A model generated the notes under the pieces. That model did no database searches. It was given only the letters and a program-made list of their open reading frames with translations, and was not told where the DNA came from. Shown here one piece after another: positions 10,301 through 19,310 of a stretch of DNA of 64,000 bases. Every line of letters begins with the position of its first letter. Positions within the stretch are counted from its first letter, which is position 1. The stretch comes from Massilia alkalitolerans DSM 17462 (GTDB taxonomy: Bacteria; Pseudomonadota; Gammaproteobacteria; Burkholderiales; Burkholderiaceae_D). Position numbers and translations under genes: made by a program. The stretch spans positions 149 to 64,148 of the forward strand of contig NZ_ATYR01000001.1 in the NCBI RefSeq assembly GCF_000427785.1. Reading direction: 5' to 3'.

Positions 10301-12274
10301 GTGGAATTCGCGAAGACCATCCACGGCTCCGGTTCCGACCTCTTGACCCTGATTAACGACATTCTCGACCTGTCGAAGATCGAATCCGGCACCGTCACGC
10401 TGGACGTGTCGGAATACCGCTTCTCGAACCTGCGCAACTACGTCGACCGTACTTTCCGCCACATGGCGGAAGCCAAGCACCTCGGCTTCGACGTGGCGCT
10501 GGCGGACAACCTGCCGACTGCGGTGATGACCGACACCACGCGCCTGCAGCAGGTCCTGAAGAACCTGCTGTCGAACGCGTTCAAGTTCACCAGCCACGGC
10601 CAGGTCGAACTGACCATCTCGCTGGTGAACAGCGGCTGGACCCACGACCACCCAAACCTGGTGCACGCCGACGCGGTGCTGGCCTTCTCGGTGCGCGACA
10701 CCGGCGTCGGCATCCCGTCCGACAAGCTGCAGCTGATCTTCGAGGCATTCCAGCAGGCCGACGGCTCGACCGCGCGTAAATATGGCGGCACCGGCCTGGG
10801 CCTGTCGATCTCGCGCGAACTGGCGCGCCTGCTGGGCGGCGAGATCCGCGTCGAATCGACCGTCAACGTCGGGTCGACCTTCACCCTGTACCTGCCCTAC
10901 AACCGCGCCGGCTTCATCAACTACGAGCAGACGCGCCAGCCGCAGCCGGCCCGCCTGGCCCCGCCGCCGGCCCCGGCCACCACCGTGTCCTACCAGCCGG
11001 TGGTGGAAGCAAGCAGCGAGGTAGCGACCGCCGAGACGGTGGAAGCCGGCTCGCTGGTCGAGTATTCCTCGGTGCTGGACGACCGCGGCCTGGTGACCCC
11101 GGGCGACCCGTCGGTGCTGATCGTGGAAGACGACGAGCGCTTCGCCAAGGTGCTGCTCGACTTCGCCCGCGAGAAGAACTTCAAGGGCATCGTCACCCAG
11201 CGCGGCGATTCGGCGCTGTCGCTGGCGCGCGACTACCTGCCGTCGGCGATCCTGCTCGACATCGACCTGCCGGACATCGACGGCTTCACGGTGCTCGACC
11301 GCCTCAAGCGCGACCCGAACACCCGCCACATCCCGGTCCACGTGATGTCCTCGCTGCGCGAGCGCGAGCGCGCGCTGCGCCAGGGCGCGATCTCGTACAT
11401 CAACAAGCCGGTGGGCCGCGAGGCGCTGCAGGAAGAGTTCAAGCGCATCCAGAAGTTCCTGATGGGCGGCAAGCGTTCGCTGCTGGTGGTGGAAGACGAC
11501 ATGGCCCAGCGCGAGTCGATCGTGGCCCTGATCGGCAACGCCGACATCCACATGGTGACGGTCGACACCGGCGCCGCCGCGATGGAGGCGCTGGAAAGCG
11601 CGCGCTTCGACTGCATGGTGCTGGACCTGACCCTGCCGGACATCTCGGGCTTCGACCTGCTGGACCGCATCGGCGCCAACGAGCGCCTGCGCGACCTGCC
11701 GGTGGTGATCTACACCGCCAAGGAGCTGTCGCGCAAGGAGGTCACCAAGCTCAAGCGCTACGCCAAGACCATCGTCATGAAGGACGCCCGCTCGCCGGAA
11801 CGCCTGCTGGACGAAACCGCCCTGTTCCTGCACCGTTCGCAGGCCAGCCTGCCGGAGCAGCAGCGCCGCATCCTGGAAGAGATCCACGCGGCGGACGGCG
11901 GCCTGGCCGGCCGCAAGGTGCTGATCGTCGACGACGACCTGCGTAACATCTTCGCGCTGTCCACCCTGCTGGAGCGCCAGCAGATGCAAGTGCTGTTCGC
12001 CGAGAACGGCCGCGACGGCATCGAGGTGCTGGAGAAGGACCCGACCATCGAGATCGTCCTGATGGACATCATGATGCCGGAGATGGACGGCTACGACACG
12101 ATGCGGGCGATCCGCCGCATCCCGAAGTTCCGTTCGCTGCCGATCATTACCCTGACCGCGAAAGCGATGAAGGGTGACCGCGACAAGTGCATCGCCGCCG
12201 GCGCCTCGGACTACATCACCAAGCCGGTCGATGTGGCCCAGCTGCTGTCGATGATGCGTGTCTGGCTCCACTAA
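7370..12274 (+). CDS. Giant poly-HAMP hybrid histidine kinase with GAF and three receivers
   Basis: A 1634-residue soluble-looking kinase with no clear membrane segment. Residues 1-157 hold two diverged HAMP units ([19 protein letters not shown]). Residues 158-709 are six near-identical 92-residue units, each running from [13 protein letters not shown] through [10 protein letters not shown] to [17 protein letters not shown] domain follows (about 735-880), then a Gln/Glu-rich coiled coil, HisKA with His949 in [14 protein letters not shown], HATPase ([27 protein letters not shown]), and receivers with Asp1297, Asp1419 and Asp1566. The design resembles fungal group III (Nik1-type) poly-HAMP kinases and bacterial relatives, where stacked HAMPs relay signals, often osmotic. 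It is followed at once by a CheR-like gene. The input signal is unknown. Confidence 0.93.
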   Translation: MNNMTDMGEQLDVKLLLTTLMALKKGDFSVRMPSDWTGVSGKIADTLNDIIETKQKMVETVTDVSRVVGREGHLTQRADLPGVVGGWATIISSVNTLIDDLVRPTTEMARVIGAVAKGDLSQTMALEVDGHPLKGQYLRAAMTANTMVEQLSSFSSEVTRVAREVGTEGKLGGQAQVKGVAGTWKDLTDSVNSMAGNLTSQVRNIAEVTTAVANGDLSKKITVDVRGEILQLKDTINVMVDQLRSFASEVTRVAREVGTEGKLGGQAYVPGVAGTWKDLTDNVNFMASNLTGQVRNIAAVTTAVANGDLSKKITVDVKGEILELKNTINVMVDQLSSFASEVTRVAREVGTEGKLGGQAVVKGVAGTWKDLTDSVNSMAGNLTGQVRNIADVTTAVANGDLSKKITVDVKGEILELKNTINVMVDQLNSFASEVTRVAREVGTEGRLGGQANVPGVAGTWKDLTDGVNSMAGNLTGQVRNIAEVTTAVANGDLSKKITVDVKGEILELKNTINVMVDQLSSFASEVTRVAREVGTEGKLGGQAYVPGVGGTWKDLTDNVNFMASNLTGQVRNIAAVTTAVARGDLSKKITVDVKGEILELKDTINVMVDQLSSFASEVTRVAREVGTEGKLGGQANVSGVAGTWKDLTENVNQLAANLTNQMRAIGEVATAVTRGDLSRSIQVEARGEVSYLKDNINEMIRNLKETTQKNAQQDWLKTNLARFTRLLQGQRDLQAVTKLILSELAPLVSAHHGVFYMMDSQETDARLRMIASYGYRSSRKLPTSFLPGEGLVGQCALEKTRIWLTDVPRDYIVVSSGLGSAPPNNIVVLPILFEQQVKAVIEIASLDRFTETHLSFLDQLMESIGVVLNTIEANSRTESLLTQSQSLAQELQQTNQELAEKARLLSEQNIEVERKNREVEQAKLALEEKATQLALSSKYKSEFLANMSHELRTPLNSLLILAQQLSDNPEGNLSSRQVEFAKTIHGSGSDLLTLINDILDLSKIESGTVTLDVSEYRFSNLRNYVDRTFRHMAEAKHLGFDVALADNLPTAVMTDTTRLQQVLKNLLSNAFKFTSHGQVELTISLVNSGWTHDHPNLVHADAVLAFSVRDTGVGIPSDKLQLIFEAFQQADGSTARKYGGTGLGLSISRELARLLGGEIRVESTVNVGSTFTLYLPYNRAGFINYEQTRQPQPARLAPPPAPATTVSYQPVVEASSEVATAETVEAGSLVEYSSVLDDRGLVTPGDPSVLIVEDDERFAKVLLDFAREKNFKGIVTQRGDSALSLARDYLPSAILLDIDLPDIDGFTVLDRLKRDPNTRHIPVHVMSSLRERERALRQGAISYINKPVGREALQEEFKRIQKFLMGGKRSLLVVEDDMAQRESIVALIGNADIHMVTVDTGAAAMEALESARFDCMVLDLTLPDISGFDLLDRIGANERLRDLPVVIYTAKELSRKEVTKLKRYAKTIVMKDARSPERLLDETALFLHRSQASLPEQQRRILEEIHAADGGLAGRKVLIVDDDLRNIFALSTLLERQQMQVLFAENGRDGIEVLEKDPTIEIVLMDIMMPEMDGYDTMRAIRRIPKFRSLPIITLTAKAMKGDRDKCIAAGASDYITKPVDVAQLLSMMRVWLH
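7841..9496 (+). repeat. Six tandem 276-bp coding repeats (HAMP units)
   Basis: Equivalent GTG codons of the [10 protein letters not shown] motif fall at 7841, 8117, 8393, 8669, 8945 and 9221, a strict 276-bp period. Units 1 to 5 are very similar at the DNA level and the sixth diverges toward its end ([13 protein letters not shown]). Such uniformity suggests recent amplification or gene conversion, and the copy number may vary between strains. The region is prone to assembly collapse. Confidence 0.93.
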
Positions 12275-12284
12275 GGCCGCGGCG

Positions 12285-13136
12285 ATGGGTGAATTGAGCG
12301 CCTGGTCCGGGTTCGCCGCCGCCCAGGCAACGGAGGAACTCGAGATCGAACTGCTGCTGGAAGCCGTCTACCAGCGCTTCGGTGTCGATTTCCGTGGCTA
12401 TGCGCGGCCCAGGCTGCGCGACAAGCTGTTCGCGCTGCTGCGCGCGCGCAAGCTGGCGACCATCTCCAGCCTGCAGGAGCGGGTGCTGCACGAAGCCGGC
12501 GTCGCGCACGAACTCGTGCGCACGCTGGCGGTGCCGCAGGCGGAGCTGTTCGACCTGCCCGAGGACACGCGGCGCCTGCGCACCGCGCTGGGCGACAGCC
12601 TGCGTCCGACCGCCCTGCCCAAGGTCTGGCTGGCCGAGCCGGCCGGCGTGGCCGAGGCCTGGACGCTGGCGATCCTGCTGGCCGAGGAAAAGCTGTACGG
12701 CCGCACCGAGGTGTTCGCCACCGTCGCCAGCGACGAGCTGCTGTTCGACGTGCGCAACGCCTCGCTGCCGGTGGCCCAGCTGGCGCAGTCGCAGGCGCAG
12801 TACCAGGCCAGCGGGGGCGCCGGGCGCCTGAGCGACTACTTCGAGATCGCGAATGGCGAAGCGCGCCTGCTGCCGCGCCTGCGCGAACGCATCACCTGGG
12901 CGCAGTACAGCCTGGTGACGGACGCCTCATTCAACGAGTTCCACGGCATCATCTGCCGCCGCGCCCTGCCCGACTTCGGGCCGCTGCTGCGCCAGCGCGT
13001 GCTGCGCCTGTTCCGCGACAGCGTGTCGCTGTTCGGGGTGCTGGGGCTGGACCGCGAACTGGCGCCGACCGACGCCGGTGCGGCGGACTACCAGCCCTTG
13101 TTCGAGGACGCGGGCTGGTACAAGCGGGTGCGCTGA
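12285..13136 (+). CDS. Degenerate CheR-like methyltransferase-fold protein
   Basis: About 283 residues with the CheR order of elements. The N-terminal helical domain has YQRFGVDFRGYARPRLRDKL. A strand and loop, KVWLAEPAGVAEAWTLAILLAEE, stands where active CheR proteins have the SAM-binding loop with GCSTGEE. FHGIICRRALPDF stands where CheR has FD-I-CRNV-IYF. The missing Gly-Cys-Ser-Thr-Gly-Glu signature suggests weak or no SAM binding, so it may act as a scaffold. The start is taken as the ATG at 12285, which has AAGG 8 bases upstream; a GTG at 12258 overlapping the kinase is also open. It likely forms an operon with the poly-HAMP kinase. Confidence 0.75.
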   Translation: MGELSAWSGFAAAQATEELEIELLLEAVYQRFGVDFRGYARPRLRDKLFALLRARKLATISSLQERVLHEAGVAHELVRTLAVPQAELFDLPEDTRRLRTALGDSLRPTALPKVWLAEPAGVAEAWTLAILLAEEKLYGRTEVFATVASDELLFDVRNASLPVAQLAQSQAQYQASGGAGRLSDYFEIANGEARLLPRLRERITWAQYSLVTDASFNEFHGIICRRALPDFGPLLRQRVLRLFRDSVSLFGVLGLDRELAPTDAGAADYQPLFEDAGWYKRVR

Positions 13137-13158
13137 TTTTCAGGCTGACTGGGCGCGC

Positions 13159-13175
13159 GGTCGGCACAGCCGACC
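13159..13175. terminator. Hairpin between convergent CheR-like and GST genes
   Basis: A perfect 7-bp stem, GGTCGGC and GCCGACC, with a 3-base loop sits in the 55-bp gap between the two convergent ends. There is no strong T-run, so a bidirectional terminator is likely but not certain. Confidence 0.4.
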
Positions 13176-13191
13176 ACCCTGCGATTTCCGG

Positions 13192-13806
13192 CTATGCCTT
13201 GTACTCGGCCGCGATCCGGTCGCGCCAGGCCTGCAGGTGCGCCATCCCCTCCTGCCCCGGCCTGAACTTCAGCAGTCCGCGTGCGAATTCGATCGCACAG
13301 AAGGCAGTGATATCGGCAATCGTGAACCGTTCTCCGGCCACGTAGGGCTGCCTGCCCAGCTCTCCGTCGAGCCAGCGCGCCGTCGCGCGCATCTTGTGTC
13401 CCTGCGCCGCGCCGAAGTCCGGAAACTGCGGCTGCTCCAGGCTGGCCAGCCCCGGATGCGTATGGCGCACGCACAGCGCCGTTTCCAGCATCAGGTGCAG
13501 CTCCATGCGGCGGTCGGCCATCTCGATGAAGGCGCGCTCGGTGCTGTCCACCCCCATCAGGTTCGGTTCCGGATACAGGCCTTCGAGGTAGGTGCAGATG
13601 GCGCGCGTCTCGCTGAGCGCACGGCCATCGTCGAGCACCAGCACGGGAACGCGCGCCAGCGGATTCAGGGCGGTGAATTCAGGCGAGCGGTGGCCGCCGG
13701 CATTCAGGTCGACGTCGACCAGTTCGATGCCTTCGATTCGTTTGGCCGCCATGAACATGGTGACACGCCGCGGGTTGGGCGCGCGGGGACTGACGTAGAG
13801 ACGCAT
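13192..13806 (-). CDS. Glutathione S-transferase family protein
   Basis: About 204 residues in the two-domain GST fold. The thioredoxin-like N-terminal half begins MRLYVSPRAPNPRRVTMF and has the cis-Pro motif LARVPVLVLDDGRALSETRAI, in which Glu-Thr replaces the usual Glu-Ser glutathione contact. The helical C-terminal half contains FTIADITAFCAIEFAR, the conserved N-capping box. A Ser-Pro near the start suggests a serine- or cysteine-free active site. Start 13806 has AAGGA 11 bases upstream; 13818 is an alternative. Its role is probably detoxification of electrophiles; the substrate is unknown. Confidence 0.88.
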   Translation of the reverse strand: MRLYVSPRAPNPRRVTMFMAAKRIEGIELVDVDLNAGGHRSPEFTALNPLARVPVLVLDDGRALSETRAICTYLEGLYPEPNLMGVDSTERAFIEMADRRMELHLMLETALCVRHTHPGLASLEQPQFPDFGAAQGHKMRATARWLDGELGRQPYVAGERFTIADITAFCAIEFARGLLKFRPGQEGMAHLQAWRDRIAAEYKA

Positions 13807-13860
13807 GGGCTTTTCCATCCTTGAACAAGGATGGCCATAATAGCGCGAACCGGCAGGAGC

Positions 13861-15417
13861 TCAGGCCGGTTCGACCAGCGGGACCGTGCCTTCACCTGCC
13901 CGCGCGGCATCCATCCAGGCGTCGACATCGTCCGCACAACCAGGGGGCAGGTGCAGCCCGAGCTTGCTGCGGCGCCACAACACGTCCTCGGCGCAGCCGG
14001 CCCACTCGTGCCGCATCAGATAGCGCAACTCGACGGCATGGAGGCCGGGGGCCACCTCCTCGCCCAGGTCATCGATGCCGGCGGCGCCGGCCAGCAGGAT
14101 CTCGGCACGGCTACCGTAGGCACGCGCCCAGCGCCGCGCCAGGCTGGCAGGCAGCCAGGGATGGCGGCGTTCGAGCGCGGCCACCCAGGCGTCGAATTCG
14201 AGCACGGCGCGGCTGTTTGGCAGGCTGCCGAACAGGTCTCCGCCCGGCAGCACGGCCTGCGCCGTCCACCCCAGCCGGGCGTGCCCGAGCGCGCCGGAGA
14301 TCCAGTCCGCCGCTTCCTCGGCCAGCTTGCGAAAGGTGGTGATCTTGCCGCCGAAAACAGACAGCAAGGGCGCCCCCGCGGTATCGCGCCCGAGCAGGTA
14401 GTCGCGCGTGGCCGCGCTGGCGCTGGCGGCGTCGTCTTCGAGCAGCGGGCGCACGCCCGAGTAGGACCACACGACGTCCGCGGGCGCGACCTGGCGGCGG
14501 AAATAGCGGTTGGCGAGCTCGCACAGGTAGACCGTTTCGGTGCCGGCGATCGCCACCCCGTCCGGGTCGCCCTGGAACTCGACGTCGGTGGTGCCGACGA
14601 GGGTGAACGCGTCTTCATAGGGCATCGCGAACACGATGCGGCCGTCGGGGTGCTGGAAGATGTAGGCGTACTGGTGGTCGAACAGGCGCGGCACCACGAT
14701 GTGGCTGCCCTTGACCAGGCGCAGGCGCTGCGTGGGAGCGCTGCCGGTGGCGATCTGGGCCACCCGCGCGGCCCAGGGCCCGGCCGCGTTGACCAGGCAG
14801 CGCGCCTTGACCCTTAGCCTGCGCTCGCCCTGCACCAGCGTCGCCGTCCAGTACTGCGGGTGGCGCTCGAAGGCCGCGCAGCGCGTGTGCGTCAGCACGG
14901 TGGCGCCGCGCTCATGCGCATCGAGCGCATTCAGTACCACCAGCCGGGCATCGTCGACCCAGCCATCGGAATACACGAAGCCGCGCGTAAAGCTGGGCTT
15001 GAGCGCCCCGCCGGCGCGGTGCTCCGCCAGCTCGACCACTCTCGACGCCGGCAGGAAGGTGCGCGGCGCCAGGCGGTCGTACAGGAACAGGCCGGCGCGG
15101 ATCAGCCAGGCCGGCCGCTGCGTGGCATCGTGCGGCATCACGAAGCGCAGCGGGTGCATGATGTGCGGGGCGCTGCACAACAGGGTTTCGCGTTCAAGCA
15201 GCGCCTTGCGCACCAGACCGAACTCGCGGTGCTCGAGGTAGCGCAGGCCGCCGTGGATCAGCTTGCTCGATGCGGAAGACGTGTGGGACCCCAGGTCGTC
15301 CTTGTCGCACAGGACCACCCGCAGCCCGCGCCCGGCCAGGTCGCGCGCGATCCCCGCGCCATTGATGCCGCCACCCACGACCAGCACGTCGCATTCCAGC
15401 TGGGTGTCCTCGTTCAT
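13861..15417 (-). CDS. glpD: Aerobic glycerol-3-phosphate dehydrogenase
   Basis: A 518-residue FAD enzyme that oxidises glycerol 3-phosphate to dihydroxyacetone phosphate at the membrane and feeds electrons to quinone. It has the N-terminal FAD loop CDVLVVGGGINGAGIARDLA, the GlpD signature SSASSKLIHGGLRYLE, and the central GTTDVEFQGDP and SVFGGKITTFRKLAE motifs. The C-terminal cap contains YLMRHEWAGCAEDVLWRRSKLG, the usual GlpD end. Start 15417 is chosen because GGGAGG lies 6 bases upstream; the open frame extends to 15498 without support. No glpF or glpK is next to it. It is divergent from the HD phosphohydrolase. Confidence 0.95.
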   Translation of the reverse strand: MNEDTQLECDVLVVGGGINGAGIARDLAGRGLRVVLCDKDDLGSHTSSASSKLIHGGLRYLEHREFGLVRKALLERETLLCSAPHIMHPLRFVMPHDATQRPAWLIRAGLFLYDRLAPRTFLPASRVVELAEHRAGGALKPSFTRGFVYSDGWVDDARLVVLNALDAHERGATVLTHTRCAAFERHPQYWTATLVQGERRLRVKARCLVNAAGPWAARVAQIATGSAPTQRLRLVKGSHIVVPRLFDHQYAYIFQHPDGRIVFAMPYEDAFTLVGTTDVEFQGDPDGVAIAGTETVYLCELANRYFRRQVAPADVVWSYSGVRPLLEDDAASASAATRDYLLGRDTAGAPLLSVFGGKITTFRKLAEEAADWISGALGHARLGWTAQAVLPGGDLFGSLPNSRAVLEFDAWVAALERRHPWLPASLARRWARAYGSRAEILLAGAAGIDDLGEEVAPGLHAVELRYLMRHEWAGCAEDVLWRRSKLGLHLPPGCADDVDAWMDAARAGEGTVPLVEPA

Positions 15418-15538
15418 GTCGCCTCCCGTCTGCGGGCCGGGCCCGCCTAGCCGGTCCAGTGTAGGCACTCGCCAGTAGAGCATCTTTGCTTGTATCAATT
15501 ATGCGGAGAATGGACCCGCCGGTGTGTAAAATCGGCAC

Positions 15539-16183
15539 ATGCACAACTCATCCAGCGCCGACGTGCGTGCCTGGGTCCGCATGCCTTCCGGTAAGCGCCT
15601 GGACCTGCTCAACCCGACTCCCTTCGACTGGGACGACGCCGACCTGGCGCTGGGCCTGGCGCGCACCTACCGCTGGGGCGGCCATTCGGCCTGGCCGCTG
15701 CCCCTGTCGGTGGCCCAGCACTCGCTGACCGTGATGCTGCTGCGCCGCGCCATCGCTCCCCAGCCCACGCCCCTGCGGGAACTGCGCGAGCTGCTGCACG
15801 ATGCCGAGGAAGGCCTGCTCGGCTTCGATGCGATCTCGGTGATCAAGCCCTTCCTGGGCGAAGGCTTCCGTGCCCTGACCAGGCGCCTGGAGCAGATGGT
15901 CTTCCTGCGCTACGGTCTGCCGGCCTGGACCGAGAAGGAGCACAGGCTGCACAAGCAGGCCGACCGGCTCGCGGCGGCAAGCGAAGCGGTGCACGTGACC
16001 GGCTGGACGCCGGACGAAGTCAGGCGCACGCTGAAGATCCGCGCCGACGTGCTGGACCAGGACCCGCTGGTGCCGTATTTCGGCGGCACGCCCTGGGAGC
16101 CGTGGCCCCCAGGCCTTGCTGCGGAACGCTTCCTGGCCGAGCTCGATCGCCTGAAGCAGGCCAGCGCCAACGCGCGCGCCTGA
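15539..16183 (+). CDS. HD-domain phosphohydrolase
   Basis: A 214-residue metal-dependent phosphohydrolase, probably acting on nucleotides as YfbR-like proteins do. The metal ligands are visible as the first His in SVAQHSLTVM and the His-Asp pair in LLHDAEEGLLG. The N-terminal WVRMPSGKRLDLLNP and the Trp-Gly-Gly-His motif just before the HD region recur in this family. A conserved PDEVRRTLKIRAD segment follows. It is cytoplasmic, with no signal or membrane segment. It is divergent from glpD, and the gap after it holds the first of two DnaA-box-like elements. The substrate is not predictable. Confidence 0.85.
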   Translation: MHNSSSADVRAWVRMPSGKRLDLLNPTPFDWDDADLALGLARTYRWGGHSAWPLPLSVAQHSLTVMLLRRAIAPQPTPLRELRELLHDAEEGLLGFDAISVIKPFLGEGFRALTRRLEQMVFLRYGLPAWTEKEHRLHKQADRLAAASEAVHVTGWTPDEVRRTLKIRADVLDQDPLVPYFGGTPWEPWPPGLAAERFLAELDRLKQASANARA

Positions 16184-16290
16184 TCCCGCAACAGCTGCTC
16201 CCTACACCAGGCTGCAGAGCTGCACCGAAAATCGGCGCCGAAACTTGAGAACGCTCAAGCTTCGCACGTAAGCGATTGATTTCATAGGAA

Positions 16291-16440
16291 GTTCTTCACT
16301 ATCCACAAGAACTGTGGATAAAGATGTGGAAAAGCACTACTTGACAAGCTGAAAGTCCAGTAATGATGCGGGTTTCAACAAATTGCCCGTTCCGCAGGCA
16401 AATTGAAAAACTCTAAAAATCAATGACTTGCACGCGCCCT
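16291..16440. repeat. DnaA-box-like repeat element, copy 1 (downstream of the helicase)
   Basis: The 342-bp gene-free stretch 16184-16525 holds this element. It has TATCCACA (16300-16307) facing TGTGGATAA (16313-16321, a perfect DnaA-box complement), then TGTGGAAAAG (16325-16334), a TTGAC (16341-16345), TTTCAACA, an inverted repeat TTGCC-N9-GGCAA (16383-16401) and GCACGC near 16430. Each landmark recurs in copy 2 at +2500 (TTGAC at +2501). The function is unknown. Confidence 0.7.
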
Positions 16441-16525
16441 ACTTTCGTGCAGTGCGGGAGTCTGGGGCATATTCCTACAAAATCACCGCACGGGGGATAA
16501 GTCCTCAACGTGTGCCGATCTTCGC

Positions 16526-18616
16526 TCATTTCCACGCGTTCCGAGCGCGCTCCCGCACCAGCATGCGCACGCTCTCCGGCACCGGCTTGCGCAGCTGCTG
16601 CGTGTCCGCGCTGAGCCAGGTCGTCTCCTCGAAATGCTTCAGCATGGCCGGGGTGATGAAGCGCGACCGGGCCGCGTAGACGTGGCGATCGCCCATCTGG
16701 GCCTGCTGCTTGATGAAGAAACGGTTCGGCAGCACCAGGTGCAGGTGTTCGCGCGCGCGCGTCATGGCCACATAGAGCAGGCGCCGCTCTTCTTCGATGT
16801 CGTCGTTGTTCCCGGTACTCATGTCCGACGGGATGCAGCCGTCCACCACGTTCAATACCGTCACCGATTTCCACTCCTGTCCCTTGGCGGAATGGATGGT
16901 CGACAGGATCAGGTAGTCTTCGTCGAGCAGCGGGCTGCCTGCGCGGTCGCTGGTGGCTTCGGGCGGGTCGAGCGTAATCTCGGCCAGGAAGCTCTCGCGC
17001 GTCGCGTGCCCGCCAGCCAGCGCGGCCAATTGCTCGACGTCGGCGGCGCGCACCTGCGCGTCGTCGTACATGCGTTCCAGGTGCGGCAAGTACCATTGCT
17101 TGACCAGCTCGATGTCGGCCGGCCAGCGCAGTCCCGGCGTGCGCAGGCGCCGGTACAGTGCGCTGAAGGCGGCCCAGTCCTCGAGACTCTTGGCCGGCGC
17201 CGCGAAGGCTTCCACCGCCGCCAGCGGGTCGGTGGCCTCGCCCACCGCATCCAGCAGGCGGGTGGCGGTCGCCGGGCCGATCCCCGGAATCAGCTGGGCC
17301 ACGCGAAAGCCCGCCATGCGGCCGTTCGGGTTCTGGGCGAAACGCAGCACGGCCAGCACATCCTTGATGTGGGCCGCTTCCAGGAACTTCAGGCCGCCGA
17401 ACTTCACGAAGGGGATGTTGCGCCGCATCAGTTCCAGCTCCAGCGCGGCGCTGTGGCTGGCCGCGCGAAACAGCACCGCCTGCGATTTCAGGGCGATGCC
17501 GGCTTCGCGGTGTTCCAGGATGCGGCGGCAGGCCCAGCGCGCCTGTTCGGCCTCGTCCGGGATCAGGACCAGTTGCGGCTTGAGGCTGGACGCCCTGTCG
17601 GTCCACAGCGTCTTGGCGTGGCGCTCGCGGGCGGCGGCGATGACGGCGTTGGAAGCGTCCAGGATCGGCTGGGTCGAGCGGTAGTTGCGCTCCAGCGTGA
17701 TGACTTCGGCGGGCTGCGAGAACTGCTTCGGGAAGTCGAGGATGTTGCGCACGGTGGCGCCGCGGAAGGCATAGATCGACTGGGCATCGTCGCCGACCAC
17801 CATCACGCCCTCGCCGCCGGGCTTCATGCCGGTGATGATCGCCGCTTGCAGGCGGTTGGTGTCCTGGTATTCGTCGACCAGCACGTGGTCGAACCGGGCC
17901 CCCAGCTCCGGGCCCAGCTCCGGGTCGCTCGCCATTTCGGACCAGAACAGCAGCAGGTCGTCGTAATCCAGCACGTTCTGCTCCTGCTTGGCGTCGACGT
18001 AGGCGCCGAACAGGGTTTTCAGCTGTCCTTCCCACTCGCTGCACCAGGGGAAGGTGGACTGCAGCACCGCCTCCAATGGCTCGCGGCTGTTGACCACCCG
18101 CGAATAGATCGACAGGCAGGTGCCCTTCAGCGGAAAGCGCTTTTCCGTATGCGACAGGCCGATTTCGTGGCGCACCAGTCCCATCAGGTCTTCGGAGTCG
18201 CCGCGGTCGTGGATGGTGAAGGATTCGTCCAGGCCCACGCGGCCCGCATACTCGCGCAGCAGGCGCGCGCCGATCGCGTGGAAGGTGCCAGCCCAGGGCA
18301 GGCTCACCTGGGCCGCGTTGGCGCTGCCGCCCTTGCCGAGCAGGCGCTGCAGCACGCCGCTGGCGCGCTGGCTCATTTCGCCCGCCGCACGGCGCGAAAA
18401 CGTCAGCAGCAGGATGCGCTGGGGATCGGCCCCCAGCTGGATCAGGCGCGCGACGCGGTGCGCCAGCGTATTGGTCTTGCCCGAGCCCGCCCCGGCCACC
18501 ACCAGCAGCGGCCGTACCCTGGCGGCGCCGATGTCGTGCTCGACCGCGGCGCGCTGTTCGGCATTCAGGCCGGCGAAAGGATCGTCCAGGGCGGACTGTT
18601 GGAGGACGGCGGACAT
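16526..18616 (-). CDS. UvrD/Rep-type ATP-dependent DNA helicase
   Basis: A superfamily 1A 3'-5' helicase of 696 residues. Motifs appear in order: Q-motif LNAEQRAAVEH, Walker A VVAGAGSGKTNT, motif Ia LLTFSRRAAGEM, Walker B HVLVDEYQDTNRLQ, motif III VVGDDAQSIYAFRGA, motif IV ITLERNYRSTQPIL, motif V LSTIHSAKGQEWKSV, and motif VI RRLLYVAMTRAREHL. It belongs with UvrD, Rep and PcrA, and probably acts in repair or replication restart. No nuclease domain is present, so RecB and AddA are excluded. I took the ATG at 18616 (MSAVLQQSALDD) rather than 18724 because family similarity begins there. Both flanking gene-free stretches carry the repeat elements described separately. Confidence 0.92.
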   Translation of the reverse strand: MSAVLQQSALDDPFAGLNAEQRAAVEHDIGAARVRPLLVVAGAGSGKTNTLAHRVARLIQLGADPQRILLLTFSRRAAGEMSQRASGVLQRLLGKGGSANAAQVSLPWAGTFHAIGARLLREYAGRVGLDESFTIHDRGDSEDLMGLVRHEIGLSHTEKRFPLKGTCLSIYSRVVNSREPLEAVLQSTFPWCSEWEGQLKTLFGAYVDAKQEQNVLDYDDLLLFWSEMASDPELGPELGARFDHVLVDEYQDTNRLQAAIITGMKPGGEGVMVVGDDAQSIYAFRGATVRNILDFPKQFSQPAEVITLERNYRSTQPILDASNAVIAAARERHAKTLWTDRASSLKPQLVLIPDEAEQARWACRRILEHREAGIALKSQAVLFRAASHSAALELELMRRNIPFVKFGGLKFLEAAHIKDVLAVLRFAQNPNGRMAGFRVAQLIPGIGPATATRLLDAVGEATDPLAAVEAFAAPAKSLEDWAAFSALYRRLRTPGLRWPADIELVKQWYLPHLERMYDDAQVRAADVEQLAALAGGHATRESFLAEITLDPPEATSDRAGSPLLDEDYLILSTIHSAKGQEWKSVTVLNVVDGCIPSDMSTGNNDDIEEERRLLYVAMTRAREHLHLVLPNRFFIKQQAQMGDRHVYAARSRFITPAMLKHFEETTWLSADTQQLRKPVPESVRMLVRERARNAWK

Positions 18617-18790
18617 GGGATGGACAAGGAATGGCGGCTGCAAATGCCATACTGTACATTTATCCAGTTCTCTTGCGCAAGCCTCAAGAAATCCAGAGTC
18701 AAGCCCGCGCACGATTGAACGCACATTTTGCCCGGCGTCAGGTCATGGATTACATGCAGAAGACATGCTAAGTAGTTAATAATTAAAAAG

Positions 18791-18940
18791 TTTTCCTGAT
18801 ATCCACAAAGTCTGTGAATAACTATGTGGAAAAGCGGGGGCTTGACACGCCAAATGCGGCCATCCGTGCGGCTTTCAACAATTTGCCTATTGGGAAGGCA
18901 ATCGCGATAGGCCCGGAAATCAAGGGTTTACACGCAGCTG
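18791..18940. repeat. DnaA-box-like repeat element, copy 2 (upstream of the helicase)
   Basis: This lies in the 467-bp gene-free stretch 18617-19083. It repeats copy 1 in the same orientation with almost unchanged spacing: TATCCACA (18800-18807), TGTGAATAA (18813-18821, one change from the DnaA-box complement), TGTGGAAAAG (18825-18834), TTGAC (18842-18846), TTTCAACA (18873-18880), TTGCC-N9-GGCAA (18883-18901) and ACACGC near 18930. Loop and spacer bases differ while landmarks persist, so order and distance appear to be under constraint. The rest of the gap is unassigned. Confidence 0.7.
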
Positions 18941-19083
18941 TCGCGTAGTGGGAACGGGTGCGCGCAAAATTATTTTACGGCAATTTTTGTGTATAAGCCC
19001 GGCTCGCCTCAACGTCCAGCGCTGCGCCACCTCCCGCATGCGCCGCCTACAATGGCCGCGTGACCAACCATTGTGAGGACGCC

Positions 19084-19260
19084 ATGAGCATGCACCCCGA
19101 TCCCGACCTGAATCCCGGCGACGAAGCGGAACCCGGTACGCCCGGCGCCGGAGAAGACGTCTGCGAAGCCTGCGCCGGCAGCGGCAAGCTGTCCGACGGC
19201 CGGCCCTGTTCCAACTGTGGCGGCAGCGGCAAGGTCATGCGGGGTATCGGCGGCGGCTGA
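19084..19260 (+). CDS. Small DnaJ-type zinc-finger-like protein
   Basis: A 58-residue protein with an acidic, Pro-rich first half and two CxxCxGxG motifs in the second half: CEACAGSGK and CSNCGGSGK. These match half of the DnaJ cysteine-rich zinc centre and could bind one zinc ion. The start at 19084 has GAGGAC 6 bases upstream; a GTG at 19060 is less likely. It lies between repeat copy 2 and the chromate transporter genes. The role is unknown; such stand-alone fingers are common in proteobacteria. Confidence 0.7.
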   Translation: MSMHPDPDLNPGDEAEPGTPGAGEDVCEACAGSGKLSDGRPCSNCGGSGKVMRGIGGG

Positions 19261-19310
19261 GCGCCAGCCCCGCGTGGACAGGCGGGCGCGGGCCCGGCGA
19301 TAATCCGGGG

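Noticed and set aside
7820..12271. A 1483-residue minus-strand open frame opposite the poly-HAMP kinase
   Set aside because: It mirrors the repeats of the kinase and has His/Val/Arg-rich composition and no motifs. It is a shadow frame.
16300..16334. Chromosomal origin of replication at the DnaA-box-like element
   Set aside because: There is no dnaA, dnaN, gidA or parAB nearby and no AT-rich unwinding region. Only two or three box-like sites are present per copy.
16291..18940. Helicase gene as cargo of a transposon bounded by direct repeats
   Set aside because: The repeats are not terminal inverted repeats, are diverged, and no transposase or target-site duplication is seen.
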